From Granulicella sp. L56 (GTDB lineage: Bacteria > Acidobacteriota > Terriglobia > Terriglobales > Acidobacteriaceae): a stretch of DNA of 64,000 bases. Below the pieces are notes generated by a model that worked only from the letters and a program-made list of their open reading frames with translations, had not been told where the DNA came from and ran no database searches. A program made the position numbers and the translations under genes. The stretch is taken from assembly GCF_009765835.1 (NCBI RefSeq), contig NZ_LMUS01000006.1:682001-746000 (forward strand), written 5' to 3'. Positions 62,848 through 64,000 of this stretch are shown here, piece after piece; position 1 is the first letter of the stretch, and the number at the start of each line of letters is the position of its first letter.

Positions 62848-64000
62848 TTACGGGCGGGTATTTTCTTCTATTGCCCGCAGCAAGGCTTGCCGCAGCGCCC
62901 ATTCTTCGCCCTGATTCAGCTTTGCGCCCTTGCGTGTCAGGTAGAAAACGTCGATCGCCATCTCTCCTTCGGTATCGACCAGCGCCACCTCGATATTGCA
63001 GTTCTGCCGGGCCAGCGTGAGGCTGAGCGCGTGCAGCAGGCCCGTCGTATCCTGCGCGACGACCTCGAGCAGCGTGCTGTGCGATGAAGCTGCATCGTCG
63101 AATTCGACCCTCGACTCCACCACTACCTTTGGAACCTTGCGCCTGCCGCGCCTGCGCCCGCTCAGCAGTTTTTCAACGGAGAGAGTGCCGGTCATCACCT
63201 CGTGGACACTCTTCACAAACGCCTCATGCTCGGACGCGTTCATCTCCAGCGTGCGAAAGCTGTCGGTAAACCGGAAGCTGTCCACCACCACGCCGTGTCG
63301 GTTCGAGAACGCATCCGCCGTCACGATGTTCATGCCCCACGCCGCCAGCGCACCCGTCATGTTCGCAAACAGCAGCGCCCGGTCCGGAGTCACCAGCGTC
63401 AGCTCGCTCACGCCCGGCGCGTAGCGGAAGTCCAGTTGTACGGCATCCTCGGAAAACTTCTGGAACTGCTGGAAGTTTGCCCGAATCTGCTCCGGCGTTC
63501 GCGTCAGCACATACCGCTCGGGGAAGCCGTCCAGATACTCCGCCACGGCTGCCCGCTGTCCCGGCAGCAGCGCGGCGACGCGATGCACCAGTTCGCTCTC
63601 CTCCTGGGAGCCCACGCGGTCTTCGTCCACATTACGGTCAAGATAGTTCGACGCCGCCATGTAGAGACGCCACAGGTTTTCCGCCTTCCACGGCGTCAGT
63701 GCATCGGGGTGCACGGCATTGATGTCCGCATAGGTAAACAGCGCCAGCATTCGCAGATTCTCGGGCGTCTGTACCTTCCCGGCAAAAGCCCGCACCGTCT
63801 GCCGGTCGAAGATATCGCGACGCATCGCCAGCGACATCTCCAGATGGTTCGCAATCAGGTTGCTCACCATGCCGCTCTCGTAAGAATCCAGCTCCAGCCG
63901 CTCCAGCACGCCCTGCGCCATGGTCATGCTCTCCTTCGCATGATCGTCGGTGCTGCGGCCCTTGCCGGTATCGTGCATCAGCGCCGCCAGATACAGCAGC
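62848..64000 (-). CDS. glnD: GlnD (PII uridylyltransferase), C-terminal part, runs off the right edge
   Basis: Bifunctional sensor of glutamine that uridylylates and de-uridylylates PII. The last 384 codons are present. They start in the HD hydrolase domain at LLYLAALMHDTGKGRSTDDH, followed by conserved VSNLIANHLEMSLAMRRDIF and TPENLRMLALFTYADINAVH. Two C-terminal ACT domains follow (LTLVTPDRALLFANMTGALA and LEVVAQDTTGLLHALSLTLA), which bind glutamine. The nucleotidyltransferase domain lies outside the window. Confidence 0.95.
   Translation of the reverse strand, partial: LLYLAALMHDTGKGRSTDDHAKESMTMAQGVLERLELDSYESGMVSNLIANHLEMSLAMRRDIFDRQTVRAFAGKVQTPENLRMLALFTYADINAVHPDALTPWKAENLWRLYMAASNYLDRNVDEDRVGSQEESELVHRVAALLPGQRAAVAEYLDGFPERYVLTRTPEQIRANFQQFQKFSEDAVQLDFRYAPGVSELTLVTPDRALLFANMTGALAAWGMNIVTADAFSNRHGVVVDSFRFTDSFRTLEMNASEHEAFVKSVHEVMTGTLSVEKLLSGRRRGRRKVPKVVVESRVEFDDAASSHSTLLEVVAQDTTGLLHALSLTLARQNCNIEVALVDTEGEMAIDVFYLTRKGAKLNQGEEWALRQALLRAIEENTRP

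Noticed and set aside
1..64000. tRNA, rRNA, CRISPR arrays, intact insertion sequences or prophage
   Set aside because: No cloverleaf-like, array-like or transposase-coding sequence was seen on reading either strand; only one integrase remnant was found.

Overview
The window looks like a chromosomal segment of an acidobacterium, probably class Terriglobia (a relative of Granulicella, Edaphobacter or Terriglobus). This is inferred from high G+C coding DNA, an acidobacterial-type orphan FtsX/MacB permease, a futalosine-pathway menaquinone gene (mqnE), secreted plant-polysaccharide hydrolases and a mosaic of short operons. No database search was possible, so the assignment is by pattern recognition.

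Positions 1-18,282 are almost entirely a flagellar locus read on the minus strand. In transcription order it holds a two-component-type regulatory module (OmpR-like response regulator, an 88-residue HisKA-like mini-protein, and a sigma-54 activator with no DNA-binding domain), a terminator, a good sigma-54 promoter, flgB-flgC-fliE-fliF-fliG-fliH-fliI-fliJ-fliK-flgD-flgE, a large palindrome, and fliL-fliN-fliO-fliP-fliQ-fliR-flhB-flhA (flhA runs off the left edge). These encode the rod base, MS ring, part of the C ring, the export gate, the export ATPase and the hook. fliM is missing from its usual place, and FlgD and FliO are short.

Positions 18,464-28,000 hold housekeeping and stress genes: lexA, an RND/ABC efflux adaptor, a DUF4097-type surface protein, a Tat-exported beta-carbonic anhydrase, a HAD phosphatase, a FAD monooxygenase, a histidine phosphatase and uvrB. 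A small degraded accessory patch (22,960-23,820) contains a repeat, an integrase remnant and a secreted orphan protein. A second accessory gene, AT-rich and unrecognised, lies at 28,012-29,145.

Positions 29,300-40,100 are a mixture: cupin, DUF302, YdcF, GH51 arabinofuranosidase, O-methyltransferase, SCO/Sco1-like protein, dienelactone hydrolase, ADOP permease and a DMT-like membrane protein. A structured RNA-like intergenic region lies at 38,465-38,565. Positions 40,105-44,669 are core genes (pnp, rpsO, murA), followed by an SMR-like transporter.

Positions 45,139-52,832 form a sugar-acid catabolic cluster: LacI regulator, MFS, 5-dehydro-4-deoxyglucarate dehydratase, aldarate MFS, glucarate dehydratase and galactarate dehydratase. 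Together these would take D-glucarate and galactarate to alpha-ketoglutarate semialdehyde. The last dehydrogenase is not in the window. With the secreted GH51 and GH42 enzymes this fits growth on pectin or hemicellulose.

The right end carries a Dabb protein, a DUF4142 protein, GH42 beta-galactosidase, a 37-residue membrane peptide gene, mqnE, an Asp-box (BNR) propeller protein, an OmpA-like outer membrane protein, a lone nuoB and the 3' part of glnD. No tRNA, rRNA, CRISPR array or intact mobile element was seen.
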